A model generated the notes under the pieces. The model searched no databases, was not told the DNA's origin, and saw nothing but the letters and a program-made list of their open reading frames with translations. Shown in pieces: positions 41,269 to 50,384 of a stretch of DNA of 64,000 nt. Source of the DNA: Rathayibacter oskolensis. Its GTDB lineage: Bacteria; Actinomycetota; Actinomycetes; Actinomycetales; Microbacteriaceae. The position numbers were made by a program, and so were the translations under genes. The DNA is taken from assembly GCF_900177245.1 (NCBI RefSeq), contig NZ_FXBM01000003.1, positions 310,001-374,000 on the forward strand. Direction: 5' to 3'. Position 1 is the stretch's first letter; each line of letters begins with the position of its first letter.

Positions 41269-43683
41269 TCAGGCCTCCGTGCCGCCCTCGGTGCCCTCCG
41301 CGCCGGTCGAGCGGCGACGGGCGCCGAGCCCGACGGCGGCTGCGCCCGCGGCGAGCAGGGCGGTCGCCCCGGCGATGAGGCCGACGCTCTCGACTCCGGT
41401 GGCGGCGAGTCCGCCTCCGGAGCCGCCGGTCGGCAGCGGGACGGCGGTGCCGGTCGGCGTCGACGTGGCCGTGGGCACCGGCGACGCGGTGGGCCCTGCG
41501 GTCGGCGAGGCGGTGGGCCCGGCGGTGGGAGTCGCCGTGGGCGAGGCGGTGGGAGTCGCCGTGGGCGAGGCGGTGGGAGTCGCCGTCGGCGCCGTGGTCG
41601 GCCCGGCCGTCGGGGTGGGGGTCGGCTCGACCAGCTGAGATGCGGGCAGGATCTGCACGATCGTCGGCCGGGGCGCCGCGACCGCACCGGCGGCCGTCGA
41701 CCCGAAGTCGGGGAAGGACGAGGTCGGCTCCTCGAAGCTCCCGTTCTCTCCCGGGTGCTGCACCGCGACGAAGACGTGCTGATCCTGGTCGTGGATGATC
41801 GGGCCGCAGGTCTCGGCCTCCCTGGCGACCGAGAGGAACTGCTCCACGTTGCCGCGCTCGGCGCCCTCGAGCGTCACCTTGAACAGGCCGTCGTTGTAGC
41901 CGATGCCGCTCGGGGCGCCGTCGGTCGAGATCCAGAGGTTGCCGACGGAGTCGAAGGCGAGGTTGTCGGGGCACGAGATCGGCGAGACCCTGTCGGCGGG
42001 GAAGCCCGAGAAGTAGACGACATCGCCCTGGGCCTGGTCGCCGCAGAGCATCAGCAGGTTCCAGGTGAAGGTGCGGCCGGTCTGGTCCCCGCCGTCCTCG
42101 ATGATCTCGACAATGTGGCCGTCGCGGTTCTCGGTGCGCGGGTTGACCTCGGTCGGCCCCTCCGTGCCCTCGGTGCCGCGGTTGGAGTTGTTGGTGCAGG
42201 CCACGTAGACGCGGCCGGAGACGAGGCTGGGCTCGACGTCCTCGCAGCGGTCCATCTTGGTCGCGCCGGCGATGTCGGCCGCCATGCGGGTGCGCACGAG
42301 CACCTCCTCGACGCCCATGCCCGCGATCGCGGATGCTCCGCCGATGACGAGCGGCAGCCACTCGCCGATCCCGTCGAAGCCGCCGTCGGAGGGGACGGCT
42401 CCGGTCCCCGTGATCTCGGCCACCGGCGAGTCGCCCGTGAACTTCGCGACGAAGAGGTCGCCCTCCTCGAGCAGCGTCTTGTTGTGGGCCCGGTCGCCCT
42501 CGATGTAGCGCTTCTTCGACACGAACTTGTAGAGGTAGTCGAAGCGCTCGTCGTCGCCCTGGTAGGCGACAACGCGGCCGTCCGGAGCGATGATGACGTT
42601 GGCGCCCTCGTGCTTGAGGCGGCCGAGCGCCGTGTGCTTCTTGGGGGTCGACTCCGGCTCGAACGGGTCGAACTCGACGATCCAGCCGAAGCGGTTCGGC
42701 TCGTTCTCGTAGCCGGGCGTGCGCGCGTCGAAGCGGGGGTCGTCGAGCTCCCAGAGGCGGGCCGTCTCGGCGTCGGCGAGGCCGTAGCGCAGCTCGGCGT
42801 CGCTGGTCCCGGTGGCGCGGAAGTAGCCGTTGAAGTTCTCCTCGCCCGACAGGATCGTTCCCCACGGCGTGGTGCCGCCGGCGCAGTTGCCGAGGGTGCC
42901 GAGCACGGTGCGGCCCTCGGGGTCGGCGATCGTCTTCAGCAGCGACGACCCGGCGGCGGCGCCGGTGACCTCGTAGGGAGTGTCGCTCAGGAAGCGGCGG
43001 TTCTTCTCGCCTCCGCGCACGTACGACCACGGGCGGTCGACCGCGGTGCGGACGAGCTCGACGACGCTCAGCCCGTGGGCGGCGCGGCCGACGGCGCGCA
43101 CGCGCTCCGGCTCCGACTCGAGCTGCGCGGCCGGGAACATGATGCTCTCGTTCGTGTACTCGTGGTTGACGACGAGCAGTGCGCGCAGTCGCTGAGTGCC
43201 CGGGAGCTCGACGATGTCGGTGTAGTCGTTGTTGTAGCCGAACTGTGCGGCCTGCGACGCCTCGGTCTGGTTCTCGAGGTCGAAGGCGGGGCTGTCGGCG
43301 AAGAGCGGGTCGCCCCAGCGGATCAGCGGGCGCCAGGCGAAGCCCTCGGGCACCGTGAACGCGTCGACCGTGGCGGGCACCGGGGCGATCGGAGTGAAGG
43401 TGAGCGGCGAGGCGCCATCGGCTGCGGTTGCGACGGCCGCCTCCGCCGCGGGTGCGCCGGGGGAGGCGACGGCGATGGTGACCGCGCCGGCGAGGCCGAG
43501 GCCCAGGGCCGAGCGGCGCGAGAGCTGCGTCGCGACGATGTCGCGGAAGTAGCTGTTGTGCGAGGTGTTGCAGGTCGCGGTCGAGCACGCGTTGGCGCAC
43601 TTGAGCGCGCAGGTCACGGGGCTGCGCTTGCCGCGGACGTGCCCGGCCATGGGGAGCAGCAGGCGGCGGGAGGTGTCGGTCAT
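41269..43683 (-). CDS. PhoX-family (DUF839) phosphatase, Tat-exported and surface-anchored
   Basis: PhoX enzymes are secreted Ca/Fe-dependent alkaline phosphatases. The 804-residue protein has the PhoX-type cysteine region near 26-40 and a Tat signal (SRRSALGLGLAGAV) near 55-68. A roughly 600-residue propeller body carries GNCAGGTTPWGTILSGEENF and DGRVVAYQGDD. After about residue 690 there is a tandem Thr/Pro repeat linker encoded by 24-bp DNA repeats, then a sortase-like LAATG motif, a hydrophobic helix and GARRRS. The ATG at 43683 has GAAGGA upstream. Cell-wall anchoring is unusual for PhoX. Phosphate control is likely but not shown. Confidence 0.87.
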   Translation of the reverse strand: MTDTSRRLLLPMAGHVRGKRSPVTCALKCANACSTATCNTSHNSYFRDIVATQLSRRSALGLGLAGAVTIAVASPGAPAAEAAVATAADGASPLTFTPIAPVPATVDAFTVPEGFAWRPLIRWGDPLFADSPAFDLENQTEASQAAQFGYNNDYTDIVELPGTQRLRALLVVNHEYTNESIMFPAAQLESEPERVRAVGRAAHGLSVVELVRTAVDRPWSYVRGGEKNRRFLSDTPYEVTGAAAGSSLLKTIADPEGRTVLGTLGNCAGGTTPWGTILSGEENFNGYFRATGTSDAELRYGLADAETARLWELDDPRFDARTPGYENEPNRFGWIVEFDPFEPESTPKKHTALGRLKHEGANVIIAPDGRVVAYQGDDERFDYLYKFVSKKRYIEGDRAHNKTLLEEGDLFVAKFTGDSPVAEITGTGAVPSDGGFDGIGEWLPLVIGGASAIAGMGVEEVLVRTRMAADIAGATKMDRCEDVEPSLVSGRVYVACTNNSNRGTEGTEGPTEVNPRTENRDGHIVEIIEDGGDQTGRTFTWNLLMLCGDQAQGDVVYFSGFPADRVSPISCPDNLAFDSVGNLWISTDGAPSGIGYNDGLFKVTLEGAERGNVEQFLSVAREAETCGPIIHDQDQHVFVAVQHPGENGSFEEPTSSFPDFGSTAAGAVAAPRPTIVQILPASQLVEPTPTPTAGPTTAPTATPTASPTATPTASPTATPTAGPTASPTAGPTASPVPTATSTPTGTAVPLPTGGSGGGLAATGVESVGLIAGATALLAAGAAAVGLGARRRSTGAEGTEGGTEA

Positions 43684-43815
43684 CGTCGGTCGTCCTTCGG
43701 TCGCAGGCAGGGAGATGCGATCGAGGAAACCAGTGCGAGGGGACGGGGACGCCGCCGAGCGGGGGACCGTTCCTGAAGGGAATATGAACGTTTTCACAAG
43801 AAGGTGAGCCTCACC

Positions 43816-44184
43816 TCACCTCGCTCGCCGGGCCTCCTCGACCCTCCCGATGTTGCCCGCGACCCACTCGACGACGGGCAGGAGCCGTTCGGCGAGCTCG
43901 GCTCCGAGGGGCGTCAGACGGTAGTCGACCCGCGGCGGGATGCTCGTCTGCGCCTCCCGGTGCACGAAGCCGTCGTCCTCGAGCGTGCGGAGGGTCTGCG
44001 CCAGCATCTTCTCGCTGATGCCGCCGATCCGCCTCCGCAGCTCGCCCCAGCGGAGGCTGCGCTCGGCCAGCGCCGCGAGCACGAGAACGCCCCACTTGCT
44101 CGTGACGTGCCCGAAGATCTCGCGGCTCGGGCAGTCGGCGGAGTAGACGTCGCCCGCGAGGAGCGGGCTCTGTGCGATGCTCAT
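43816..44184 (-). CDS. HxlR-family winged-helix regulator
   Basis: A 122-residue HxlR/YtfH-type regulator. It starts MSIAQSPLLAGDVYSADCPS, with Cys18 conserved in the redox-sensing members. The winged-helix core is FGHVTSKWGVLVLAALAERSLRWGELRRRIGGISEKMLAQTLRTLE, abbreviated by landmarks at about 24-70. It is divergent from the quinone oxidoreductase gene; this ytfH/qorB arrangement is known for thiol- or quinone-responsive control. ATG at 44184 is chosen over longer upstream options. Confidence 0.88.
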   Translation of the reverse strand: MSIAQSPLLAGDVYSADCPSREIFGHVTSKWGVLVLAALAERSLRWGELRRRIGGISEKMLAQTLRTLEDDGFVHREAQTSIPPRVDYRLTPLGAELAERLLPVVEWVAGNIGRVEEARRAR

Positions 44185-44185
44185 A

Positions 44186-44212
44186 CAGGTACTAACGAAA
44201 TAGTGGGTACTG
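44186..44212. promoter_or_regulatory. Candidate HxlR operator between the divergent genes
   Basis: GGTACT occurs at 44188-44193 and again at 44206-44211, 18 bp apart, each containing the palindrome GTAC. It lies 2 bases before the regulator ATG and about 80 bp before the oxidoreductase ATG. Binding by the HxlR protein is inference. Confidence 0.45.
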
Positions 44213-44290
44213 CATTCCGGGAAGTTCTCGACCGGGCTGCCGGTTCTCCCCCGGTGCGGCCCTGAGGCCGCCTGAACGGAAGGACCACTC

Positions 44291-45154
44291 ATGACCCTCG
44301 TCGTCACCGGAGCCACCGGCCACCTCGGCCGCCTCGTCGCCCGGCACCTGCTCGACCGCGGCACCGCCGCCTCCGACATCCTCGCCACCGGCCGCGACGC
44401 CGCGAAGCTGGAGGCGCTCGCCGCCGAGCTCGGGGTGCGCACCGCCGTCGCCGACTTCGACGACCCCGCGTCGCTCGACGCGGCCTTCGCGGGCGCCGAG
44501 GCGGTCCTGCTCGTCTCGGGCTCGGAGGTGGGCAGGCGCGTCGCGCAGCACACGGCCGCCATCGAGGCGGTCGCCCGCGCCGGCGCGCGCCTGGTCTACA
44601 CGAGCGCGCCGAAGGCAACGACCAGCCCGCTGATCCTCGCGCCCGAGCACAAGGCGACGGAGGAGGCGATCACGGCCGCGGGAGTCCCCGCCGTGATCCT
44701 GCGCAACGGCTGGTACAACGAGAACTACGCGCAGACGGTCTCGGAGCTGGCCTCGACCGGAACCGCGGTCTCGAGCGCGGGCGAGGGCCGCGTCTCGAGC
44801 GCCGCGCGCAATGACTACGCCGAGGCGGCCGCGGTCGCCCTGGCCGACGCCTCCCTCGTCGGCTCGGTGCACGAGCTGTCGGGCGATGTGGCGTGGAGCT
44901 TCGACGAGCTCGCGGCGATGGTCGCCGAGGTCGCCGGCCGCGACGCGTCGATCACCCACGTCGGCTCCGAGGAGCACGCCCGCATCCTCACCGACGCAGG
45001 CGTCCCCGAGGGGGCCGTCGGCTTCGTCGTCGGTCTCGACTCGAACATCGCCGACGGCCTGCTCGGCGAGACCGACGGGTCGCTGGCGCGCCTGATCGGG
45101 CACCCGACCACGCCGATCCGGAGCTTCGTCGAGGAGCACCTCGCCACCAGCTGA
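44291..45154 (+). CDS. NAD(P)H:quinone oxidoreductase type 2 / NmrA-like SDR (QorB-like)
   Basis: A 287-residue atypical SDR. It starts with the cofactor motif VVTGATGHLGRLVARHLL at residues 4-21 and has RNGWYNENY near 139-147, typical of the QorB/YtfG group that reduces quinones with NADPH. The catalytic Tyr-Lys pair of classical SDRs is not obvious, as expected for this group. The ATG has GGAAGGACC upstream. It is divergent from the HxlR gene and probably repressed by it. Confidence 0.87.
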   Translation: MTLVVTGATGHLGRLVARHLLDRGTAASDILATGRDAAKLEALAAELGVRTAVADFDDPASLDAAFAGAEAVLLVSGSEVGRRVAQHTAAIEAVARAGARLVYTSAPKATTSPLILAPEHKATEEAITAAGVPAVILRNGWYNENYAQTVSELASTGTAVSSAGEGRVSSAARNDYAEAAAVALADASLVGSVHELSGDVAWSFDELAAMVAEVAGRDASITHVGSEEHARILTDAGVPEGAVGFVVGLDSNIADGLLGETDGSLARLIGHPTTPIRSFVEEHLATS

Positions 45155-45192
45155 GCTCCGGCTCGCAGAACGGAGCTCCGGCTCGCAGAGAC

Positions 45193-45235
45193 GCGTTCGG
45201 CTCGCAGAACCCGCCGGTTCCTGCGAGCCGGACGC
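45193..45235. repeat. Long hairpin before the met operon (family also found after it)
   Basis: CGGCTCGCAG (45198-45207) pairs with CTGCGAGCCG (45221-45230), with AACC/GGTT inside and GCGTT/GGACGC outside, giving about 20 bp with one bulge and a 4-base loop. Two further forward copies of CTCCGGCTCGCAGA precede it at 45156 and 45176. It probably ends transcription from the oxidoreductase gene, although no T-run follows. Confidence 0.6.
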
Positions 45236-45407
45236 GTTCCGACGAGCCCGAGATCCTCCCGCACCCGCAGCGCCCGCCCGCGCCCGCGCCCCGACCCGCC
45301 CGCCCGCCCGCCGTCACACTTCGTCACGCCGTTTCGCGCCCGCCCCACCGGCCCCCGTAGCCTGAAAGACCGTTCACCACCCCGCCCGCCGTCAGGAGCA
45401 CCCGCCC

Positions 45408-46400
45408 GTGATCACCGCGACCGGACTCTCCAAGACGTTCGGAGGCGCGCGCTCCGTCCGAGCGCTCGACGACGTCAGCCTGCACGTCGACGAGGGCACC
45501 ATCTTCGGCGTCGTCGGCCAGTCCGGCGCCGGCAAGAGCACGCTGCTCCGGGCGATCAATCTGCTCGAGCGTCCCGATGCCGGCACGGTCGAGGTCGGCG
45601 GAGTCACCCTCACCGATCTCGACGAGCGCGCCCTGCGCCGCGCCCGCCACGACATAGGCATGGTGTTCCAGCACTTCAACCTGCTCTCGAACCGCACCGT
45701 GCAGCAGAACGTCGAGTTCGCGCTCGAGACCATCGGCGTGCGCGGAGCCGAGCGACCGCGCCGCGCAGCCGAGATGCTCGACCTGGTCGGCCTGTCCTCG
45801 CACGCGGGCAGCTTCCCCTCGCAGCTCTCGGGCGGTCAGAAGCAGCGCGTCGGCATCGCCCGCGCCCTCGCCGGCCGCCCGCGGGTGCTCCTCTCGGACG
45901 AGGCGACGAGCGCCCTCGATCCCGAGACGACGCGCTCGATCCTCGATCTCCTCCGCAGCCTCAACCGCGAGCTGGGGCTCACGGTGCTGCTCATCACGCA
46001 CGAGATGGACGTCGTCAAGCGGATCTGCGACTCCGCCGCTCTGATGGAGTCCGGCCGGATCCTCGAGCAGGGCGAGCTCGTCCGGCTGGTCTCGACTCCC
46101 GGGTCGGCTCTCGCCCGCGAGCTGTTCCCGCTCGGCCCGCTGCCCGAGGACGACGGCTCCGCGATCATCGACATCACCTTCTCGGGAGGCTCGGCCGACC
46201 GCCCGGTCATCGCCCAGCTGGCCCGGGGCTACGGCATGGACGTCTCGATCCTCGGCGCCGTGATCGAGACGATCGGAGGCAGCCAGGCCGGCCGCACCCG
46301 CCTCGCGCTGCCCGGTGATCGCGGCACGGTCGTCCGCGCGGTCGACGACCTGCGCTCGCAGGGCCTGACGGTCGACTGGCTCCGGGGAGGCCCCGCATGA
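45408..46400 (+). CDS. metN: Methionine ABC importer ATPase MetN with NIL domain
   Basis: MetN powers D/L-methionine uptake. The 330-residue protein has Walker A GQSGAGKS near 38-45, the signature LSGGQKQR near 143, Walker B VLLSDEATSALD, and a C-terminal NIL domain (about 245-325) that senses methionine. The GTG start is behind AGGAG. A TAGCCT -10-like box lies at 45358. No S-box riboswitch was recognised in the 250-base leader. metI and metQ follow in the same operon. Confidence 0.93.
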   Translation: MITATGLSKTFGGARSVRALDDVSLHVDEGTIFGVVGQSGAGKSTLLRAINLLERPDAGTVEVGGVTLTDLDERALRRARHDIGMVFQHFNLLSNRTVQQNVEFALETIGVRGAERPRRAAEMLDLVGLSSHAGSFPSQLSGGQKQRVGIARALAGRPRVLLSDEATSALDPETTRSILDLLRSLNRELGLTVLLITHEMDVVKRICDSAALMESGRILEQGELVRLVSTPGSALARELFPLGPLPEDDGSAIIDITFSGGSADRPVIAQLARGYGMDVSILGAVIETIGGSQAGRTRLALPGDRGTVVRAVDDLRSQGLTVDWLRGGPA

Positions 46401-47161
46401 TCGACGTCGACTCGCCCACCTTCTGGAGCGACCTCATCGAGGTCGTGCTCAAGGGACTCGGAGAGACCCTCTACATGGTCGGCGTCGCGACTCTCGTGAC
46501 GATCCTCGTCGGCCTCCCGCTCGGCATCGTCCTCGTGGGGACCGAGCGCGGCGGGTTCCTCGAGCGCATCGCCGGTTCGCGCGCGCTCGGCACGGCGGTC
46601 AACCGCGTGCTCGGCTTCGTGGTCAACCTCGGCCGCTCGGTGCCGTTCATCGTGCTGATGATCGCGCTGATCCCGCTGACCCGCCTCATCATCGGCACCT
46701 TCATCGGCTCGACGGCCGCCATCGTCCCGCTCGCGATCATCGCGATCCCCTTCTTCGCCCGCATGGTCGAGATCGCGCTCAAGGAGGTGGACCCCGGGCT
46801 CTACGAGGCCGCCGCCTCGCTCGGGGCCTCGCGCTGGCAGCTGGTCCGCCGCGTCCTCCTGACCGAGGCGCGGCCGGCGATCGTGCTCGGACTCTCGACG
46901 ACGATCACCTCGATCATCAACTTCTCGGCCATGGTCGGCGTCGTCGGCGGAGGCGGCCTGGGCAACGTCGCCCTCACCTACGGCTACCAGCGCTACAGCT
47001 GGCTCCACATCGTCGCGGTCATCGTCGTCCTCTTCGTCATCGTCCAGATCGTCCAGGCCCTCGCGACGCTCGCCGCGCGGCTGGTCGGGCACGATCGGCG
47101 CGCGAAGCCCGACCGGGCCGTCGCCGTCTTGGAGGCGGACGGCCGCGACCCGCGCGCCTGA
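46397..47161 (+). CDS. metI: Methionine ABC importer permease MetI
   Basis: The 254-residue permease has five to six helices. The coupling motif EIALKEVDPGLYEAAASLGA (about 131-150) contacts MetN, and ITSIINFSAMVGVVGGGGLG follows near 173. The ATG overlaps the metN stop (ATGA). About 30 extra residues at the C-terminus (LVGHDRRAKPDRAVAVLEAD) are charged and cytoplasmic. Confidence 0.93.
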   Translation: MIDVDSPTFWSDLIEVVLKGLGETLYMVGVATLVTILVGLPLGIVLVGTERGGFLERIAGSRALGTAVNRVLGFVVNLGRSVPFIVLMIALIPLTRLIIGTFIGSTAAIVPLAIIAIPFFARMVEIALKEVDPGLYEAAASLGASRWQLVRRVLLTEARPAIVLGLSTTITSIINFSAMVGVVGGGGLGNVALTYGYQRYSWLHIVAVIVVLFVIVQIVQALATLAARLVGHDRRAKPDRAVAVLEADGRDPRA

Positions 47162-47216
47162 GGCCACCTCCCCCCCCGCAGCACCTCCCCCTCCCGCAGC
47201 AACGAGAGAAGACCCC

Positions 47217-48071
47217 ATGAATCGCAGCACCTCCCGCCTCACCTCGCTCGTCCGTGTCGGCGCCCTCGCGGCCGCCGGCACCCTCCTCCTCGGCCTGTCC
47301 GCCTGCTCGTCCGGTTCGGAGGCCGGCGGCGAGTCCGGCGCGAGCTCCGACTCCGGCGACCTCGGCACGATCAAGGTCGGCGCCCTCGCCACTCCGGCCG
47401 GCGACCTGCTGACCTGGGTCGACGAGAACCTCGCCGCCGAGAAGGGACTCGACATCGAGTTCGTCGAGTTCAGCGACTACAACACGCCGAACCCGGCCCT
47501 GTCCGACGGCAGCACCGACGCGAACCTCTTCCAGAACGCGACCTTCCTCGAGACCTACAACTCGCAGGCCGGAGGCGACCTGGTGAGCGCGGGCGAGGTC
47601 TACCTGCCCGCCGCCGCCTTCTACTCCGAGTCGCTCACGAGCCTCGACGACCTCGAGGACGGCGCCACCGTCGCGATCCCCAACGACCCGACGAACGAGG
47701 GCCGCGCTCTGAAGCTCCTCGCCTCGGAGGGGATCATCGAGGTCGCCGACGACGTCACGAACCTGCAGGGCATCACGTCGAACCCGCGCGATCTCGAGTT
47801 CACCGAGATCGAGAACGCCTCGCTCGCCCTCGCGCTGCCCGACCAGGACGTCGTCTTCGTGACCGCGACCTTCGCGCTGCCGGCCGGTCTGACCGAGGAT
47901 CAGGCGATCCTGATCGAGGGCACCGACAGCACGTACTACAACGTCCTCGCGACCACCCCCGACCTCGCCGACGACCCGCGCATCGAGGCGCTCTACGAGC
48001 TGCTCACCGACCAGCGCACGAAGGACTACCTCACCGAGACCTGGGACGGCCTGATCATCCCGGTCGCCTGA
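47217..48071 (+). CDS. metQ: Methionine-binding lipoprotein MetQ (NlpA family)
   Basis: A 284-residue lipoprotein with signal peptide and lipobox LSAC (Cys near residue 30). It has the NlpA signatures FVEFSDYNTPNPALSDGSTDANLFQN near 82-107 (given here by position) and IPNDPTNEGRALKLLASEG near 159-177. Binding delivers methionine to MetNI. The ATG is behind GAGAAG, 55 bases after metI. Confidence 0.92.
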   Translation: MNRSTSRLTSLVRVGALAAAGTLLLGLSACSSGSEAGGESGASSDSGDLGTIKVGALATPAGDLLTWVDENLAAEKGLDIEFVEFSDYNTPNPALSDGSTDANLFQNATFLETYNSQAGGDLVSAGEVYLPAAAFYSESLTSLDDLEDGATVAIPNDPTNEGRALKLLASEGIIEVADDVTNLQGITSNPRDLEFTEIENASLALALPDQDVVFVTATFALPAGLTEDQAILIEGTDSTYYNVLATTPDLADDPRIEALYELLTDQRTKDYLTETWDGLIIPVA

Positions 48072-48095
48072 CCCACCCCGAGTCCGGAGGCACCT

Positions 48096-48130
48096 CCGGC
48101 TCACAGGAATCCCCGATTCCCGCGAGCCGG
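48096..48130. repeat. Hairpin after the met operon, same family as 45193-45235
   Basis: CCGGCTC at 48096 pairs with GAGCCGG ending at 48130. GGAATC/GATTCC forms the inner stem around a 3-base loop, with two mismatched or bulged positions between. Two further copies of GCGAGCCGGACGCG follow at 48122 and 48141. Its position suggests termination after metQ. Confidence 0.6.
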
Positions 48131-48253
48131 ACGCGTCTCCGCGAGCCGGACGCGGTCCGACGCGCGGGAGCGTCCCCGCACCCGTCCGGCCCAGCACCCG
48201 TCCCGGCCTGCCCGCCGGACCTCGCTGTCGGAGGCCCGCCGTAGGCTGTCCGC

Positions 48254-50218
48254 ATGACCTCGACGACGCCTCGCTCCGGTATCGACCTCTCCGAACTCGA
48301 CCCGGCGACGCGCCCGCAGGACGACCTGTACCGGCACGTCAACGGCCTCTGGATCGACCGCACCGAGATCCCGAGCGACAAGGCGCGGTACGGCTCGTTC
48401 CACGTGCTGCAGGAGGAGGCCGAGAAGGCCGTCCGCGACATCATCGTCGAGGCGCAGACCGCGCACCACGGCACGCAGGAGCGCCTGTTCGGCGACCTCT
48501 ACGCCTCCTTCATGGACGAGGCCCGGGCCGACGAGCTCGGTGCCGCGCCCATCGCCGACGACCTCGCCGCCGTGCAGCGCGTCGACTCGATCGCCGGTCT
48601 GCTCGCCACCGTCGGCGAGCTCGAGCGCTCGGGCGTGCCCGGCCTCTTCGGCCTCTTCGTCGACAACGACCCGGGCAGCCCCGAGCGCTACCTCGTCTTC
48701 GTCAACCAGGGCGGTCTCGGCCTGCCCGACGAGAGCTACTACCGAGACGACGAGTTCGCCTCGGTGCGCGAGGCCTACCTCCCGTTCGTCGCGCGCATGC
48801 TCGAGCTCGCCGGCATCGGAGCGCACGAGGAGCGCGCGAAGCGCATCGTCGAGCTCGAGACCGACATCGCGGCCGTGCACTGGGACAAGGTGCGCAGCCG
48901 CGACAGCCAGGCCACCTACAACCTCCGCACCTGGGCCGAGGTCGAGGGTCTCGCCGCGGGCATCGACCTCGGCGTTTGGCTGACGGCCATGGGTGCTCCG
49001 GAGGGGGCGCTCGCCGAGGTCGTCGTGCGCCAGCCCAGCTTCCTCGAGGGTCTCGCCGGCCTCCTGACCGACGACCGCCTGCCGGCCTGGCGCGACTGGC
49101 TGTCGTGGCAGGTCATCCGCGGCGCGGCCGCCTACCTCTCGAGCGACTTCGTCGACGCCAACTTCGACTTCTACGGCCGCACCCTCACCGGCACCCCGCA
49201 GAAGCGCGAGCGCTGGAAGCGCGCCGTCTCGCTGGTCGAGGGCTCGCTCGGCGAGGCGGTGGGCCGGATCTACGTCGAGCGCCACTTCCCCGAGAGCGCC
49301 AAGACCGCGATGGACGTCCTGGTCGCCAACCTCATCGAGGCCTACCGCCGCTCGATCGTCGACCTCGAGTGGATGGGCGCCGAGACCCGCGAGCGCGCGC
49401 TCGAGAAGCTCGCCAAGTTCACCCCCAAGATCGGCTACCCCGTGCGCTGGCGCGACTACTCCGCGCTCTCGATCGACGCGGGAGACCTGGTGGGCAACGC
49501 CCGCCGCGTCGCCGCCTTCGAGTTCGACCGCGAGCTCGGCAAGATCGGCCGCCCGCTCGATCGCGACGAGTGGTTCATGACCCCGCAGACGATCAACGCC
49601 TACTACAACCCGGGCTTCAACGAGATCGTGTTCCCCGCGGCGATCCTGCAGTTCCCGTTCTTCGACGAGTCCCGCGACTCCGCCGCCAACTACGGGGCGA
49701 TCGGAGCCGTCATCGGTCACGAGATCGGCCACGGGTTCGACGACCAGGGCTCGCGCTTCGACGGCGACGGCCGCCTGACCGACTGGTGGACGGAGGACGA
49801 CCGCGCCGCGTTCGAGGAGCGGACCAAGGCGCTCATCGCGCAGTACGACGCGCTCGCTCCCGCGACGACGCCCGATCACCACGTCAACGGCGCTCTGACG
49901 ATCGGCGAGAACATCGGCGACCTCGGCGGCCTGGGCATCGCGTGGAAGGCCTACCTGCTCTCGCTCGACGGCCAGGAGCCGCCCGTGATCGACGGACTGA
50001 CCGGCGCTCAGCGCTTCTTCCTGTCGTGGGCTCAGGCCTGGCAGCAGAAGTCGCGCGACGAAGAGACCGTCCGTCTCCTCGCGATCGACCCGCACGCTCC
50101 GGCCGAGTTCCGCTGCAACCAGATCGTCCGCAACATCGACGACTTCTACGCTACTTTTGACGTCACCGAAGGCGACTCCCTCTGGCTCCCCCCGAGCGAG
50201 CGCGTCGTCATCTGGTAG
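48254..50218 (+). CDS. M13-family zinc metallopeptidase (neprilysin/PepO-like)
   Basis: A 654-residue peptidase without a signal peptide or membrane anchor, so probably cytoplasmic as in other bacterial M13 enzymes. The zinc site HEIGH is at 489-493 in VIGHEIGHGFDDQG, the third ligand lies in GENIGDLGG near 556, and the family's NAYYNPGFNEIVFPAAILQ motif is near 449. It degrades short peptides. A TAGGCT -10 box ends 7 bases before the ATG, so the transcript is probably leaderless. Confidence 0.92.
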   Translation: MTSTTPRSGIDLSELDPATRPQDDLYRHVNGLWIDRTEIPSDKARYGSFHVLQEEAEKAVRDIIVEAQTAHHGTQERLFGDLYASFMDEARADELGAAPIADDLAAVQRVDSIAGLLATVGELERSGVPGLFGLFVDNDPGSPERYLVFVNQGGLGLPDESYYRDDEFASVREAYLPFVARMLELAGIGAHEERAKRIVELETDIAAVHWDKVRSRDSQATYNLRTWAEVEGLAAGIDLGVWLTAMGAPEGALAEVVVRQPSFLEGLAGLLTDDRLPAWRDWLSWQVIRGAAAYLSSDFVDANFDFYGRTLTGTPQKRERWKRAVSLVEGSLGEAVGRIYVERHFPESAKTAMDVLVANLIEAYRRSIVDLEWMGAETRERALEKLAKFTPKIGYPVRWRDYSALSIDAGDLVGNARRVAAFEFDRELGKIGRPLDRDEWFMTPQTINAYYNPGFNEIVFPAAILQFPFFDESRDSAANYGAIGAVIGHEIGHGFDDQGSRFDGDGRLTDWWTEDDRAAFEERTKALIAQYDALAPATTPDHHVNGALTIGENIGDLGGLGIAWKAYLLSLDGQEPPVIDGLTGAQRFFLSWAQAWQQKSRDEETVRLLAIDPHAPAEFRCNQIVRNIDDFYATFDVTEGDSLWLPPSERVVIW

Positions 50219-50384
50219 TCATCGCCGACTGCCGTCCCGCACCGCGGACGAGCCCCCCGGGCATCAGGAGCCGGCCGATGTCATCGGGGTCGTCCGTTCA
50301 TCGCGCGTCCCTCCGGCGCGTCGACGGACCACGGTCCCTCCCTCCGCACGAACCGCTCGATCGACCCGTAGAGGGGCCCTGCCC

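Noticed and set aside
40682-43600. 972-residue minus-strand open frame
   Set aside because: Only its last 173 codons (the PAP2 gene) are real; the rest is a shadow of the PhoX gene in another frame.
45236-45407. SAM (S-box) riboswitch before metN
   Set aside because: The leader is C-rich and lacks the conserved S-box core and a terminator stem.
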